Positions 44,289 to 54,564 of a stretch of DNA of 54,564 bases are shown one piece after another. The stretch lies in assembly GCA_003024175.1 (NCBI GenBank), contig MDYQ01000185.1:1-54564 (forward strand), written 5' to 3'. A program made the translations under genes and the position numbers. Under the pieces are notes generated by a model, which searched no databases, was not told where the DNA came from, and was given only the letters and a program-made list of their open reading frames with translations. Position 1 is the first letter of the stretch. Each line of letters begins with the position of its first letter. This stretch comes from Planoprotostelium fungivorum. Taxonomy: Eukaryota; Evosea; Variosea; Cavosteliida; Cavosteliaceae.

Positions 44289-45723
44289 TACGAGGAAGCA
44301 TCTATAACGGTCATTGGTATCTGTGAGTTGTCCATGGAATTCGATTTTCCCGTATTGTTCACTCCACTCGATCCCCCACTCGTAGACGATGTATTGTGCC
44401 ACAGAGCGCTGATTCTCATCCATCTACAACAAGTCAGTCCCAAATCAACTTTCCCGCCTCTTTCACCTCTTGTACTTCTGTACGGGCATGTACAGCTCGA
44501 GCATGGCGATGACAGTGAACCACACCAGCCACAAGTTGATCATTCGCCTCCAGCCAGTCAGATAGCCATCCCTCCCGTTGACATAGACGTAATGAACGAT
44601 GGACGATATCTTATCGAACATGCACATGGAGATGATGAAGCAGAGGATGAAGGTCATCTGTATGTGTTGAGTCCGTTTTAGAGGATGAAGTGGACTCACT
44701 CGTCTGATCTTCGGGGCGACGGAGGGAGGCAATATGGTCAACAGACGTAAGCTAAAAACGACAAGCCCGATGAAGAAGAAGCACCAGATAGACACATGGA
44801 TGGCGTTGTAAGCCATCTGTAAGGCTTTCATGCTGCTCGTCTCTCGAATGTAATACGTTCCGGCGATCTACAACGGATGAGATCAAATCGAAAAAAAAAG
44901 TTATCCACCCATAGAATCCACAGACCTACGGTACTCAGCGCGGAGACTGCGAATGGAATTCGAAAGCGTTGGAGGAAGGTGATTCTTCTCAGGATATCTT
45001 CCATAGAGAGTGTCCCAGAGAAATTGACATTGATCTTCTTGATCATCTCTTGCTGTTTCAAGCTTTTGAGTGAATATTGATACAACTCCACCCTACGTCC
45101 TCTTCAGCCCACCACACGTGTCACAGACGATGAAGATGAAGATGAGATGTCACACCAGTGAGGCGTTGATAGATACCAAAGAAGTCGAAAGAAGTTAAGA
45201 CGGTCACTGTGAAGATGAGACGTGATGACGGTTGTGCTGGTCCTCGGCTCACCCAGAGACACTGTGAAGAGGCAAGTGAGAGAGATCTTGGTCACTTTCG
45301 ATATGACCGACTTGTCTGCATTGTTATGACGGGTTCGAAATTCCAAGAGAAGCCTCCATGCGACGAAGGGAAACGTACTACAGTTGAGAATGCAGGCGAT
45401 GATGATGACGGCTTGGAAGAGCTGTCCCGCCTTGGGCTCGTCGTTTGCTCCTGTGCCGCGATTAGAGAACGATGAGCGTGCTGCGTGGCGCTCACGAGTC
45501 AGACAATCGAAAGGATAAGAGCTATTGCGTGAGAAGTATCTGGGAGGTGTGAGACGAGGACAATGCAAGACGAAGTTCACCCCTGAAAGCACCTGCAGTT
45601 CCCTTGGTTCATGCAGATTCCTCTTCCATCACAGTCAGGATTCAAGTTGTGACAATCAGGCTTCTGACCCAGAATGGGAGAGAAGAACAGAATCACCAGT
45701 AGGAGAGCAGCTGTTAACCTCAT
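44288..45723 (-). CDS. EGF-like and multi-TM membrane protein, receptor-like, unrecognised
   Basis: Signal peptide MRLTAALLLVILFFSPILG is followed by a short Cys module (CHNLNPDCDGRGIC...NCRC) of EGF-like spacing. A linker precedes about six membrane helices: LFQAVIIIACILNCSTFPF, ISLTCLFTVSL, AVSALSTVGLWILW, IWCFFFIGLVVFSLRLLTIL, MTFILCFIISMCMFDKI and LWLVWFTVIAMLELYM. The tail is Ser/Thr/Asn-rich (NTSSTSGGSSGVNNTGKS) and ends VIDASS. The topology of an ectodomain plus 6-7 TM is receptor-like, but I recognise no family. Introns of 40-50 nt were spliced by frame. It converges on the C2 gene with a 97-bp gap. Confidence 0.65.
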
Positions 45724-46247
45724 GATCGCTGCGATGATATTGAACGTGGCGATGACGAAAGCACAGTGTGTTCGTGCGGCTCAGTTTCCAGAGAAGGGAA
45801 GGATGGTTCCTGTCATCTTTAAGATGAAAATGAGAGTTGACACTTGAAAGGTGTATGGTAAGGCACATTTGGTAGTGTGTCGACACACGACCTGACAACA
45901 AGAAGAATATTTCGAATGAATTTACGCTCACCGCCGTCTTCTCTGGAGGACTGCTGTCTTTGTCTTATGTGCATAGACCTATGTATGGAGAACAAAACGA
46001 GCTTAATAGATACGAGAACACCAACTGATGACAGCACCCAGGGCCCTGGTGCGCACTACCTTTTATTCGTGCGATTGTCCAAGGTCACGTTTGGACGCTT
46101 TGTATCCTTCTTCTCTTCTCTCCGGATCGTGTCGCGCCCAAAATGACACGGAAGATTCTCATCCGTTTGAGATTTCTTTGTTGTAGCTGAAGAGGAAATT
46201 TTGGGCTCGTTGCATTTCTAGCCAACCGCAACATAAAACAGATCAGC
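45724..46247. other. Divergent intergenic region
   Basis: 524 bp between outward-facing starts. Holds a 10-bp palindrome CAGGGCCCTG flanked by CACC/GGTG (around 46036-46053) and no supported gene. Confidence 0.45.
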
Positions 46248-47302
46248 ATGGAAGGTGAAGAGAACACCATCTCCTATCTGATCAAGGAGAAAATGAAGAA
46301 GGCCCTCGTGATGTCACACTACACTGTAAAATCACCAGAAGCACACAAGGAAAGACCACCAAACCTCGTCGATTCTAGAAATCAGACCGTCACTGACGAT
46401 CGCTACGCACCCTCTGCAGATTCACCATGTGAATATCATCCATCGTCTTTGAGAGGATGATCAACATCACTCACCTTCTCCAGGCTTTCGTCTAGCATTT
46501 TCACATATGGGAGAAGAGGATCCGTTCATCTATCAGAGAGTTCCGGTGGTGCTGCTCTCCCAAGATGAATTTCCAGGAAGACAGAACTACGACAAATATC
46601 ACCAGGATCTTCAATTCAGACATCAAGTGAACCAACACATTCAGGTATGATGAAAATCGCAATTGGTTCGGGCTGATCCGGATCTGCAGTACTTGATCAA
46701 TGACATGATACCGGAGCCTCTGGCAAACAAGGTGAATCTCATCTCTCTCATTCTCTCCAATGACATCAAGAAGACTACGATCGATGAGGCGGTCTCTCAA
46801 TGTTGGAGTCAGAGACGATCTGGCTTCATCACATCGATCGTCAACGTGTGGGGTCACAGCACGGTAACAGAGGTACATACGAACCATCTCCGACCGATTT
46901 CAACTGATACGTTGTAGACGAAACAACAGTACCGCAGTCTGCAACACACGGCCGAACTCGATACGACCGAAGTGGCTGCCAGTGATTGGCCACAGGTTCG
47001 TGCATCGTGATCTTCATCATCTTGCTGATCTTGACCCAGATATTAGCTCGTCAGATCTTCCGCACCATCTTAGAGGATTCGGTCTTCTCTGTCTTGGAGA
47101 ATCGATTGGGAGGAGATATCGCCTCACAGATCGCCGTAGAGGTACGCTCATCTTGTCATCGGATCTGACATGATTGCAGGTCGCATCGATCGCGATACGG
47201 CTCGATCGACTCGAGATTCGATCACCCATGCAAACGACGTCGATCGATGTAGAAGGTGCTCAATTTGAGTTGCTGTCCTCTGCTTTGGACGTAACACCGT
47301 AA
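46248..47302 (+). CDS. Hypothetical protein, unrecognised
   Basis: Starts MEGEENTISYLIKEKMKKAL. Exons join by phase through CFRLAFSHMGEEDPFIYQR, then QDLQFRHQVNQHIQYLINDM, EAVSQCWSQRRSGFITS, LQHTAELDTTEVAASDWPQ and ILARQIFRTILEDSVFSVLE, ending FELLSSALDVTP. No signal peptide or clear membrane helix; it looks soluble and largely helical. AATAAA is at 47322-47327. I see no family motif. Confidence 0.6.
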
Positions 47303-47803
47303 GAGGTGCATCTGGACTCGAAATAAAATGTACATTCGTAAGATTTTGATATTTTCGATGAGGATGCACTCGACCAGAATGTTCTGAAGAATACCACACG
47401 ATGATTCTCACTCAATAGAGACAACATCAAGAATGAAAGATCACGTCAAAAATTGAGAATCAAGACAACAATTTGTGGATGAAAAAGCTTCAAGGAAATA
47501 AGATGATAAAATGTTGAAAGGCGACCCCGATGATCATTCACAACAGATCGTACCATCAACTGTTTCTTTATCTCGGCGTGTGTTCTTCCAATAGAGTAGA
47601 CCGGTCGCTCTCTAACCCCCACAGAATCAACTACCATGCCAACGTGTCATGACAACAAGTGTCTTTGGCATTATAGACTGTTACTCGCACGATGTGTAAC
47701 GCGTAGCATGAAATGGTACACAGTTCACAGTTACGAGACGAGAGACTCTAAAGGACGATTTATCAGAGTACAACACAGAACGAACCATACAAAAGCCACG
47801 CGA
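47303..47803. other. Convergent intergenic region
   Basis: 501 bp between the stops of the 46248 gene and importin-11. Carries the AATAAA at 47322-47327; otherwise nothing convincing. Confidence 0.5.
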
Positions 47804-50800
47804 TCATCTCGCTGACGGTGATGCCATGGACATGAGGTGCGTGATCAATTGCGAGCTCTCCATCGGTATCGCTTGCAACGCCTGAGCCGCTCCATAATTA
47901 ACAAAGACGTCGTTGAGTCTGTCCATCATCAGTCGTTCATCTCATCCGTCTCATCACCTGGTCGAAACAAAAGAAGGAGACAACACGATGGCCGGATCAT
48001 ATTTGAAGATCTCCCACTCCAACTCTGAAAATCTCTCGCTGGGTTCTATCTCGTACATCAGATGATGATGAGATCACATGATGTCATCGTCTCACTCGTG
48101 TCTGCATCGAATGCATGTTGGGAGTGTGAGTAGGCGAGGAACTGTAAGATCTCTACGATGTGATTGGCGATGACTGAAGATGTGATGTAGAGGAGAGAAG
48201 TGAAGGCGAAGCCTTGTATACGTAAAGCATCCATTTCGAACACACAAGGGGCGATCTACAATCGATCAGCTTTAAAATCTGGCAAGTGTGGCTCACTCGA
48301 TTGAGCCAGTGCTCTAAATATAGGTTCAAGAGATCTGAGCCACTTGCACCTCCTTGAGAGGGTCGTGAGAATAAAGATAGAAAGTGAGCTTGGCTCATGA
48401 GGCAGAGACGAGATAAGCTGGTGGCAGCGTGGATCTCTTGGAACTCGAGAGTTTCATCTGTGGGGGTAAATATAGATGGATGTCATGATCATGACGATCA
48501 CCCCAATCAGATCGCATGACGATGGTGATGAGAGCGGTGTAGATGGAATCCAATATGGACAATTGATTCTTTTGTCCGAGATAGACGGTGAGACCGTCGA
48601 TGATCTGATCCGATGATCAGATGATCATCGCGTGACGTTGATCGACAACGATCATGATGATATCCCTCTCACCTTCAAGATGGTTCGATACATTTTGATA
48701 TCGGCCGAAGGGCTCTGTGGATTTCCCGTAGATTCCAAGAATTTAGACAAGATCACCAGGAGAAACTCTCCGTGAGCCTATCTTCCATTCAGCCGAATGT
48801 CTAAAAATAGAGAAGTCTCACCGCCAAAAACAGAGAAGGATAGCGAAAGAAATAAGCTGATAACACGTCTAATGTGACGGGCAGTACAGTTTCATCTTCC
48901 ATCAACTGAGAAATTCTAGGGAAAGCTCTGTCCAATGCGTCGTACGTCTCTGAAATTTCGTTCACTTCTCGAGGAGGTTCTACGGAAAACTCACGGTCGG
49001 GCTTAAACGTGAGGGGAGCACCCGTGATGAGTGTCAGCCACAGTTGTAGAACGTCTTCTCTCAATTGGGACTGTTTTCCCTTGCCCCTACATACGTCTCA
49101 ATCTCCGTTTCACTCCTCCTACTCACGTGACTTGCATCACGGCTTCAATGAAGAAACTGTAATAAACGACGCTGCCTAGACCCAACACCTAGAGTCGTAA
49201 ATTGGCGGGTTGTAGATAGATTCACCTCGATTAAATTCTTCCAGCAGGTGATGATGCTGGCCTGCATGATCTCTCCTCCCTCTCTTCCTTCTTGACTCTT
49301 CCACATGTTCCCCGTGCAGGTCAATATTCCTTCGGTGAACGGAACGATCTACAACGAGTCACATCGTTCGAGCTTTTCTCTCGTAGTCACCTGGGCACGA
49401 AAAGCTCGAACGCAACCGTTGACGGCACTGAACAAGTGCTGGATGGTGTTAGCCTCTTTAGAGGCCGTGATCAAGTCTGTGATGGCTTTCACGATCGGAC
49501 CCAAATAAGGAATGAAAGCTTCGAGGGGGTCGCTCCTGTCTACAAGTGTGTAGATTAAGGAGAAAAATATGTATAAATAAAATCGGTGGAGGATATCTTC
49601 CGTGATGGCGATGATGGCCCACAGACGGATGGCGTAATCGTCATCAAACAGCGTTGTAGATCGAGTGCCGGTGGACAAGGTTAAGAGGGAGTCCACGATG
49701 GGTTTCAGATTTACGAATCGAAATTTCGCTACGACTGGGGCCCAGCTGGCGATGACCTGACAGATCCTCCTCCGAACGATCTTGTACCTGAAGGGATTAC
49801 GTTCCGTCACGTATGATATCATGTGTGATATCACCTGGTGTCTGGACGTTGTATGTCGGCTAGAAGATGAGGGAGTAAACCGTCCTCGATAGGCAGCCCA
49901 TTCAATTGGTCCGGACTATTGGATAGACACCAATAGCAGGCTTCCTTCTCCACGATGTCATCACCTGGTGCGTCAGGAATTTCCGTGAATTTTCTCACAC
50001 CTTTCAGTGAATTCTCCAAGAGGGAGGTGACGAAGGGAACCAAAAGGGTGGCGAAATTGCTCATCAAGGTAGAGAACGTCAGCTGTGCTGCAGACTGTCT
50101 ATTTTTAAACACGGTGGTGTTTAAAATAGAATCCCACCTTGACATCACTGCTCCAGTCTCTCTGTAATTCGTCGTTGGCAAATTTCTCCGAATTTTCGCC
50201 CCAAGATGATATCTCATCTGATGTGATGACCATGAACTTGGATATGAGAATGGAAGCCAGTGAGCTGGTTGTCTCCGAAGAGAAAAAGTTTTGCACAATC
50301 GCCTGACCTACAAATCCGTTCAGTGATCATGAGATGATCGCAGTGATCGTTCGATTTCTCTTCGTCATGTTCGATTGCGGTAACCATCACAGATGATGAT
50401 CATCAGAGTGGCGATCATGAGGTGTGATATGTAAGAGTGTCGTGTCTTACCTTGAGAAGAAGAGTGAGGACCTCCACGGTAAGCGGGAGAGTCTAAGACC
50501 TGGTGAAAGAAGTGGATGGAGCTGATGAGGGAGTCCTCCGGAATCTGACGGTGATCAGAAGGGACGAGTGGATCAAGATGGACGTTGCCCCACGTAATGG
50601 GGTGGGATACCAACCTCGGTTTCGTCGTGCAGTAGAACACTGAAAGAAAATTCCAGGAAATTTTGTACAAATGGGACGAACTCATCAGGCGAACTGCTCT
50701 GGAAATCGAGCGCAAATTTACAAAAAGAGTCACAGATGTCTGATCATATCAGGTGAGCTATAAATAGGACTGTTTCGTTGTAGATAGTCACCTGAACAAT

Positions 50801-51819
50801 CTTCCTTCTCCAACGCTTCCGTGATGAACGGTATCATGCCTTCGAGATATTGCGACAAGACGTTGAGATATCTCACCCTGCCCTCTCCCTCTGGAATTAA
50901 ATCTCTTTGAAATACCAGTTGGATGGCAGACTACAACAAGTCAGAAGAGAAGAGATGATAAATGTTCTTTACTTGTGAAGAGCGAAAGAGCGAAAGAGCT
51001 ACAGAAGAGCCTTCAGCTTTGTAGAGGGACAGTGACTTATTCAGTTGCATCTGAGAGAAGTTCACCAAGTCCCACGAGGCGCTGATGAGAGCTTCTCTCT
51101 TGTCTTTCTGATAGCTCAGAATGGGCTCTTCCATCATGCTGACCATCACATCCACGTGCTGGCGAATGATGATCACGTCTAGTCCTGTCGATGAAGAGTG
51201 AGACACGAAGAGAAAGAGAGATAACCTGGTTGGGAGATGAGGTGAGGGAGTAGCTCTTTCCAATGATGGGGATAATCGTGGGTGGACATCAATGAGATGG
51301 CGATGTCCAGATGAGGAGAGATCTGTGTGGGTCAATTTGGCGTGATGGAGGGACTTGTGCTCACTCGGGTGTCCAATGGTGTGTTGAGGAGCTGTAATAG
51401 GATGGAGCGTATCGTCGCACATTGAGGATGATCTGGAGGTATAGACGTGCCTTCACTGCTGCCCCAATGCAGTTGCCCCCGTGGCTTCATCTGATGATAG
51501 GATCATCTCGAGGCACATTGAATCGTCTCACCTGATTTTTAAAGAGGATCGCGGATGCCAGTCGGTAATCGAAAGAAGGAGACGTTCCAATGACCATCTA
51601 CATTTTAGTGTGAGCGGAACCTTGTTCGTTCATTCTATCGTATCACCAAGAGGGTATACAAGTAGTTCAGCCGATCAGCGGACTCGCCTAATCTTTCTAG
51701 CACTTGCGTCGCATCGACGGATCGAGCAGGATCGTGGACCCTCTGTAGGATCTATAGCAATCAGAAGAGATGAGATCACCCTCTTTCACCTCTTCCACAT
51801 GCTGCCGGAGGTCGCACAT
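47804..51819 (-). CDS. IPO11: Importin-11 (KAP120)-like karyopherin
   Basis: A HEAT-repeat nuclear import receptor of the importin-beta family. It starts MCDLRQHVEEILQRVHDPAR (first two exons joined). Next comes the N-terminal importin segment (DYRLASAILFKNQMKPRGQL) and DHPQCATIRSILLQLLN, then STHDYPHHWKELLPHLISQ, like the RQWPELIP motif of the family. The central KEACYWCLSN...RYKIVRRRICQVIASW matches the importin-11 block with RRRVxWLIGQW. Later segments include VLQLWLTLITGAP. The C-terminal exons read MYEIEPSERFSELEWEIF and LNDVFVNYGAAQALQAIPME. The full length is about the family size. Its start lies 100 bp from the divergent BPL_N gene. Confidence 0.85.
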
Positions 51820-51919
51820 GGTGTGATGTGCCCAGGAGGTGTCGATCCAATTTTCTGTTCACACGGTAAACAACGCCAATTTTATATTACACGGCATAAA
51901 AGCACTGCATAAAAGGCTC
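51820..51919. promoter_or_regulatory. 100-bp divergent promoter (importin-11 / BPL_N gene)
   Basis: Two ATGs facing away share 100 bp. TTTATATTACACGG and GCATAAAAGG lie close to the right-hand gene's start. Confidence 0.45.
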
Positions 51920-52912
51920 ATGCGATTTGGGGAGCTCTTTGTTCTCCTGATGCTTTCAACAGGTGCCATTGCTAAGCCTCCGAAGGCCTTCGTATGGAGA
52001 GGGAAACCGGGGACAGATGCGGCATTTGAAGGATTATCCGAAGCCGCCGCCGATCTCCTGAGGACATCGAGCGTCAAGTGATCGCGTTGTTGTTGTTGCA
52101 ATCTGACACTAAATGTTGCAGATATGATGTGGAAATTGTGGGTCCATACGAGAAGAGAGACATCAATCGAGAGACACTGAACGTGAGGGAAGTTTCACTC
52201 ATTCTATTCCCCGGTGGTGGAGGTGAAAAGAGAGATCGATGACATCTTGCATCCTGACAGCATCAGATCTGAGTCCAACTTGGAAGCAGACAAAGAATTA
52301 CAAGAGATTGATACAAGAGTATGTTCATTCTGGTGGACATTACGTTGGGATATGCTTGGGTAGATGATGGACCAATCTATCTCGTTCTCACAATCAACAG
52401 GTGCTTACCTCGCGGGTCATGACCCAGGTTTCGAACTGTTACCAAAAGGCAGCGACACAGATCAGTACATCACATCGTCCAAATCATCACTCAAGACGGA
52501 GGACGATGCAGTGGTTCAAGTGGACTATTTTGGCAAAGAATCGATGGGAGAAAAGAGATGGTTGTACTTCCAAGATGGTGCTATCATCAAGATGTCACCG
52601 AAAGCACTGCAAGAGGCTACAGTTCTGGCCAGGTGGCTTGCGTCGTTCGACATGATGCACGTATGACTGATGAGGCAACAGATACAGCAGCAACCAATTT
52701 CCAGCGGCGGTGGTTTTTCCGTATGGGCACGGCCGAGTAGGCCTCATCGGACCTCATCCTGAAGCCAATCGATCGTGGTGTGAGTCAGATGATGGACTGA
52801 GATGACAAACTGAATCACAACAGACGAGGCAGAGGGCTTGACGAGCCCAGAAGAAGTAAATTTTGAGATAGGACATCGTCTCGTAGAGTTGGTTCATCAC
52901 AATAAACGATGA
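51920..52912 (+). CDS. Secreted protein with biotin-protein-ligase N-terminal (BPL_N) domain
   Basis: Signal peptide MRFGELFVLLMLSTGAIA. The glutamine-amidotransferase-like BPL_N fold follows: KAFVWRGKPGTD, YDVEIVGPYEKRDINRETL, LILFPGGGASDLSPTW, HSGGHYVGICLGAYLAGHDP (the nucleophile-elbow Cys is present), FELLPKGSDTDQYI, KTEDDAVVQVDYF, KRWLYFQDGAI, FPAAVVFPYGHGRVGLIGPH. No biotin-ligase catalytic domain follows, as in the fungal secreted relatives I know. Six exons. The C-terminus is EIGHRLVELVHHNKR, with AATAAA (52901-52906) inside the last codons. The reaction is unknown. Confidence 0.85.
52901..52906 (+). terminator. AATAAA inside the last codons of the BPL_N gene
   Basis: CAC-AAT-AAA-CGA-TGA: the hexamer encodes Asn-Lys and may serve as the poly(A) signal. 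Confidence 0.45.
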
Positions 52913-53050
52913 GAGATGTCGATTTATTCAGATTTACTGTACAGTTGGTAGAGTGGGGGGAGTTGAGGGAGCGGCACTTTCGGTAGATTGTCGTATGTAT
53001 CGCGAGATGCACTCCTGTCCTCTCTCAGAAATACGCCATCACCGTGTTAC

Positions 53051-53540
53051 TCACCATGCGGACGACGCCACATTAGAGACAGAGTTTTTGGCGGGTGAGA
53101 GAATGTGGCTGTTGATCTGTGGGTAGTACTTGTAGCCCATATAGGCAGCTCCTCCTACGCCTGCGGCCACTCCTGCAGTGGCGAGTGCTGTGCCAGCCCC
53201 TGCAGCGCAGATGCCAGCAGCACCTACGCTCTGTAATGTAGCTAAAGGACCACCGGCAGCAGTGAGCGGACCCATCACGCCTGAGTTGGATTAGAGGATC
53301 GTCTTGATGAATGCCCTCACTGGCAGCAATCGATCCTTTCGCAATACCTGTAGCTCCACAACCTATGGCCCAAGCGGTGGTCTGCCAGCCTAGGATGGTA
53401 GTTCCTGCACCCGCGAGAGCTGCACACGTAACGCCGGTTGCGTCTTTGATAACGGTCGTAGCGATATCTTTAACAGAATTGTTGTTATTGTTGCTCTCGT
53501 CTGCACTCATGTCTTGATGGAGGAAGAGATCGTGAGCCAC
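53051..53540 (-). CDS. IFI6/IFI27 (ISG12)-like Gly/Ala-rich membrane protein
   Basis: Starts MAHDLFLHQDMSADESNNNN (or at the second Met). Two exons join across a 40-nt intron (GTGAGG...CTCAG) to give GSIAASVMGPLTAAGG. The Gly/Ala-rich hydrophobic segments ALAGAGTTILGWQTTAW and PLATLQSVGAAGICAAGAG carry the ISG12 signature ATLQSxGAAG. The tail is YKYYPQINSH...NVASSAW. Human members sit in mitochondria or inner membranes and are interferon-induced; their role in protists is unknown. No interferon link is implied here. Confidence 0.75.
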
Positions 53541-53596
53541 GAGTGTGACGAATGGAGTCTACAACGACGACACCAAATCTCTGTATTATTTGTTCA

Positions 53597-54564
53597 TTAC
53601 CGGTGTGATCGGCCCTCTGGAAAGATTCTCTCCAGTGTACCCTTCACGACTCTTTGGATATCGATGAGACCATCTGACGACCTATCCCTTGTTAGTACCT
53701 TCATTTCGGCGTTTCCACAGCTCACGTTACGTCGTTTATACAAAATAATTGAGGCCTGTAATATTCCATGACTTTCAGTAGCAACTGATCCCAGATGAGG
53801 TTGTCTGTCAGTCCGAAGTCCATGACCTGTAGAAGTCGGTGACACGAGGTCTATACCTCCTCACCTGCGTCCATTTCCACAGAAACCAAGGCAATCGACC
53901 GATGAGATGATCTGGATTCTCCAACACAAAGTGGTTGTAAACGAAGACAAGGGTGAGATCATCTGAGGATCGAAAGCGATGACTGCTGGTGATCTCCCAT
54001 TCTCTGCCTTTCAATTCGTACATCGACTTCAGAGCGGAGAGGTCCATGGGTGATGCAGCGTGCGAATCTGCTCTCCTTTGGTTCTTCTGCGAGGGAGAGA
54101 CGGAATTGATGTATGAGTTGGAATACGTCAGGGCAGAGGCCCGAACATCTACCGTGTGTTCAGATGAGACGCGGCTGGCTGATGTGACCTGCAAGGGCGC
54201 CACTCTTCTCTCGATCGAGGAATACGTAATGACGCTCCTCGTCTGGGAAGAAGTCCGCTTTAGACATGGGTCTCCCAATGAAGTAGTCATCATTCAAATA
54301 CAAGAATCTGAACTCATCAGTCGCAGCGTTCGTGATACCGAGAACCCACCTCTTAGAGAGCCCTGGAATGTTGACCAGATTGGATTCGATGGCGTTCGAG
54401 TTGAAGGTGGGAAGGTGTTCAGCTGGCATGATCTTCGAATGAGGGACCACCACGACGCGACTGGTGTCAGTGGGCAGCCAAGCCGGCCTCTGTCCATCTG
54501 CGGCAACGATGATGATATTCCTGACCCATGGAAGATTCATCTGGACGGACCTCACGGAGTACTT
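53597..54564 (-). CDS. Stealth-family sugar-phosphate transferase (5' end outside window)
   Basis: The window ends inside the gene, so its N-terminus is missing. The visible part has Stealth conserved blocks: WVRNIIIVAADGQRPAWL, HLPTFNSNAIESNLVNIPGLS with FLYLNDDYFIGRPM (the core of the GNPTAB/capsule transferase domain), and MDFGLTDNLIWDQLLLKVME...FCINDV. The C-terminal helix is QRVVKGTLERIFP. Members move hexose-1-phosphate from nucleotide sugars, for example in lysosomal mannose-phosphate tagging by GlcNAc-1-phosphotransferase or in bacterial capsules. Stop TAA (53597-53599 on +). The lysosomal role is inference. Confidence 0.85.

Overview
This is nuclear DNA from a compact, intron-dense eukaryote. 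Almost every gene is split by spliceosomal introns, mostly 35-60 nt long, with strong GTGAG donors and YAG acceptors. Many genes end within tens of bases of each other. The gene set includes a ciliary protein (CFAP65), a fungal-type C-24 sterol reductase (ERG4), a giant kinase-ATPase-GAF-hybrid histidine kinase, a METTL4-type methyltransferase, a LCAT-type lipase, and no chloroplast signature. Together these suggest a free-living heterotrophic protist with a flagellated stage. An amoeboflagellate amoebozoan of the protosteloid kind is my best guess; it is inference, not proof.

Layout. 1-2100 (+): 3' part of an LSM14/Scd6 RNA-granule gene. 2542-2821 and 5880-6218 (+): two small secreted Cys-containing proteins, flanking a type I membrane glycoprotein (3053-5223, +) and a tRNA-Leu(AAG). 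6385-12838 (-): CFAP65. 13178-15019 (+): ERG4, with a tRNA-Gln(UUG) nested in one intron. 15117-16377 (+): peptidyl-tRNA hydrolase. 16394-20274 (-): ABCG transporter. 20426-21233 (+): small two-TM protein. 21542-29393 (+): hybrid histidine kinase. 29463-29534 (-): second tRNA-Gln. 29649-30512 (-): METTL13/EEF1AKMT4-like methyltransferase. 31440-32445 (+): Ser/Thr kinase. 32718-34302 (-): METTL4. 34425-35233 (+): SFT2. 35537-38695 (+): LCAT-like lipase with an extra C-terminal region. 38829-38910 (+): second tRNA-Leu(AAG). 39365-43185 (-): kinase with ubiquitin-like segments, coiled coil and zinc finger. 43451-44190 (+): C2-domain protein. 44288-45723 (-): EGF-like/multi-TM protein. 46248-47302 (+): unrecognised protein. 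47804-51819 (-): importin-11. 51920-52912 (+): secreted BPL_N-domain protein. 53051-53540 (-): IFI6/IFI27-like protein. 53597-54564 (-): Stealth phosphotransferase, N-terminus outside the window.

The genes do not form one pathway; this is ordinary mixed eukaryotic sequence. The most unusual signals are in the noncoding part. First, two tRNA-Gln genes sit inside intron-shaped units that share their whole left arm, from the GTGAG donor to the tRNA. Second, a small lexicon of palindromic words (TCTACA...TGTAGA, TGATGACGTCATCA, GATCACGTGATC, GAAATTTC, TACGTACGTA) recurs through introns and intergenic gaps. Third, AATAAA hexamers overlap or abut several stop codons. Exon joins were made by eye from splice consensus and reading frame; multi-exon coordinates give the span from start codon to stop codon.
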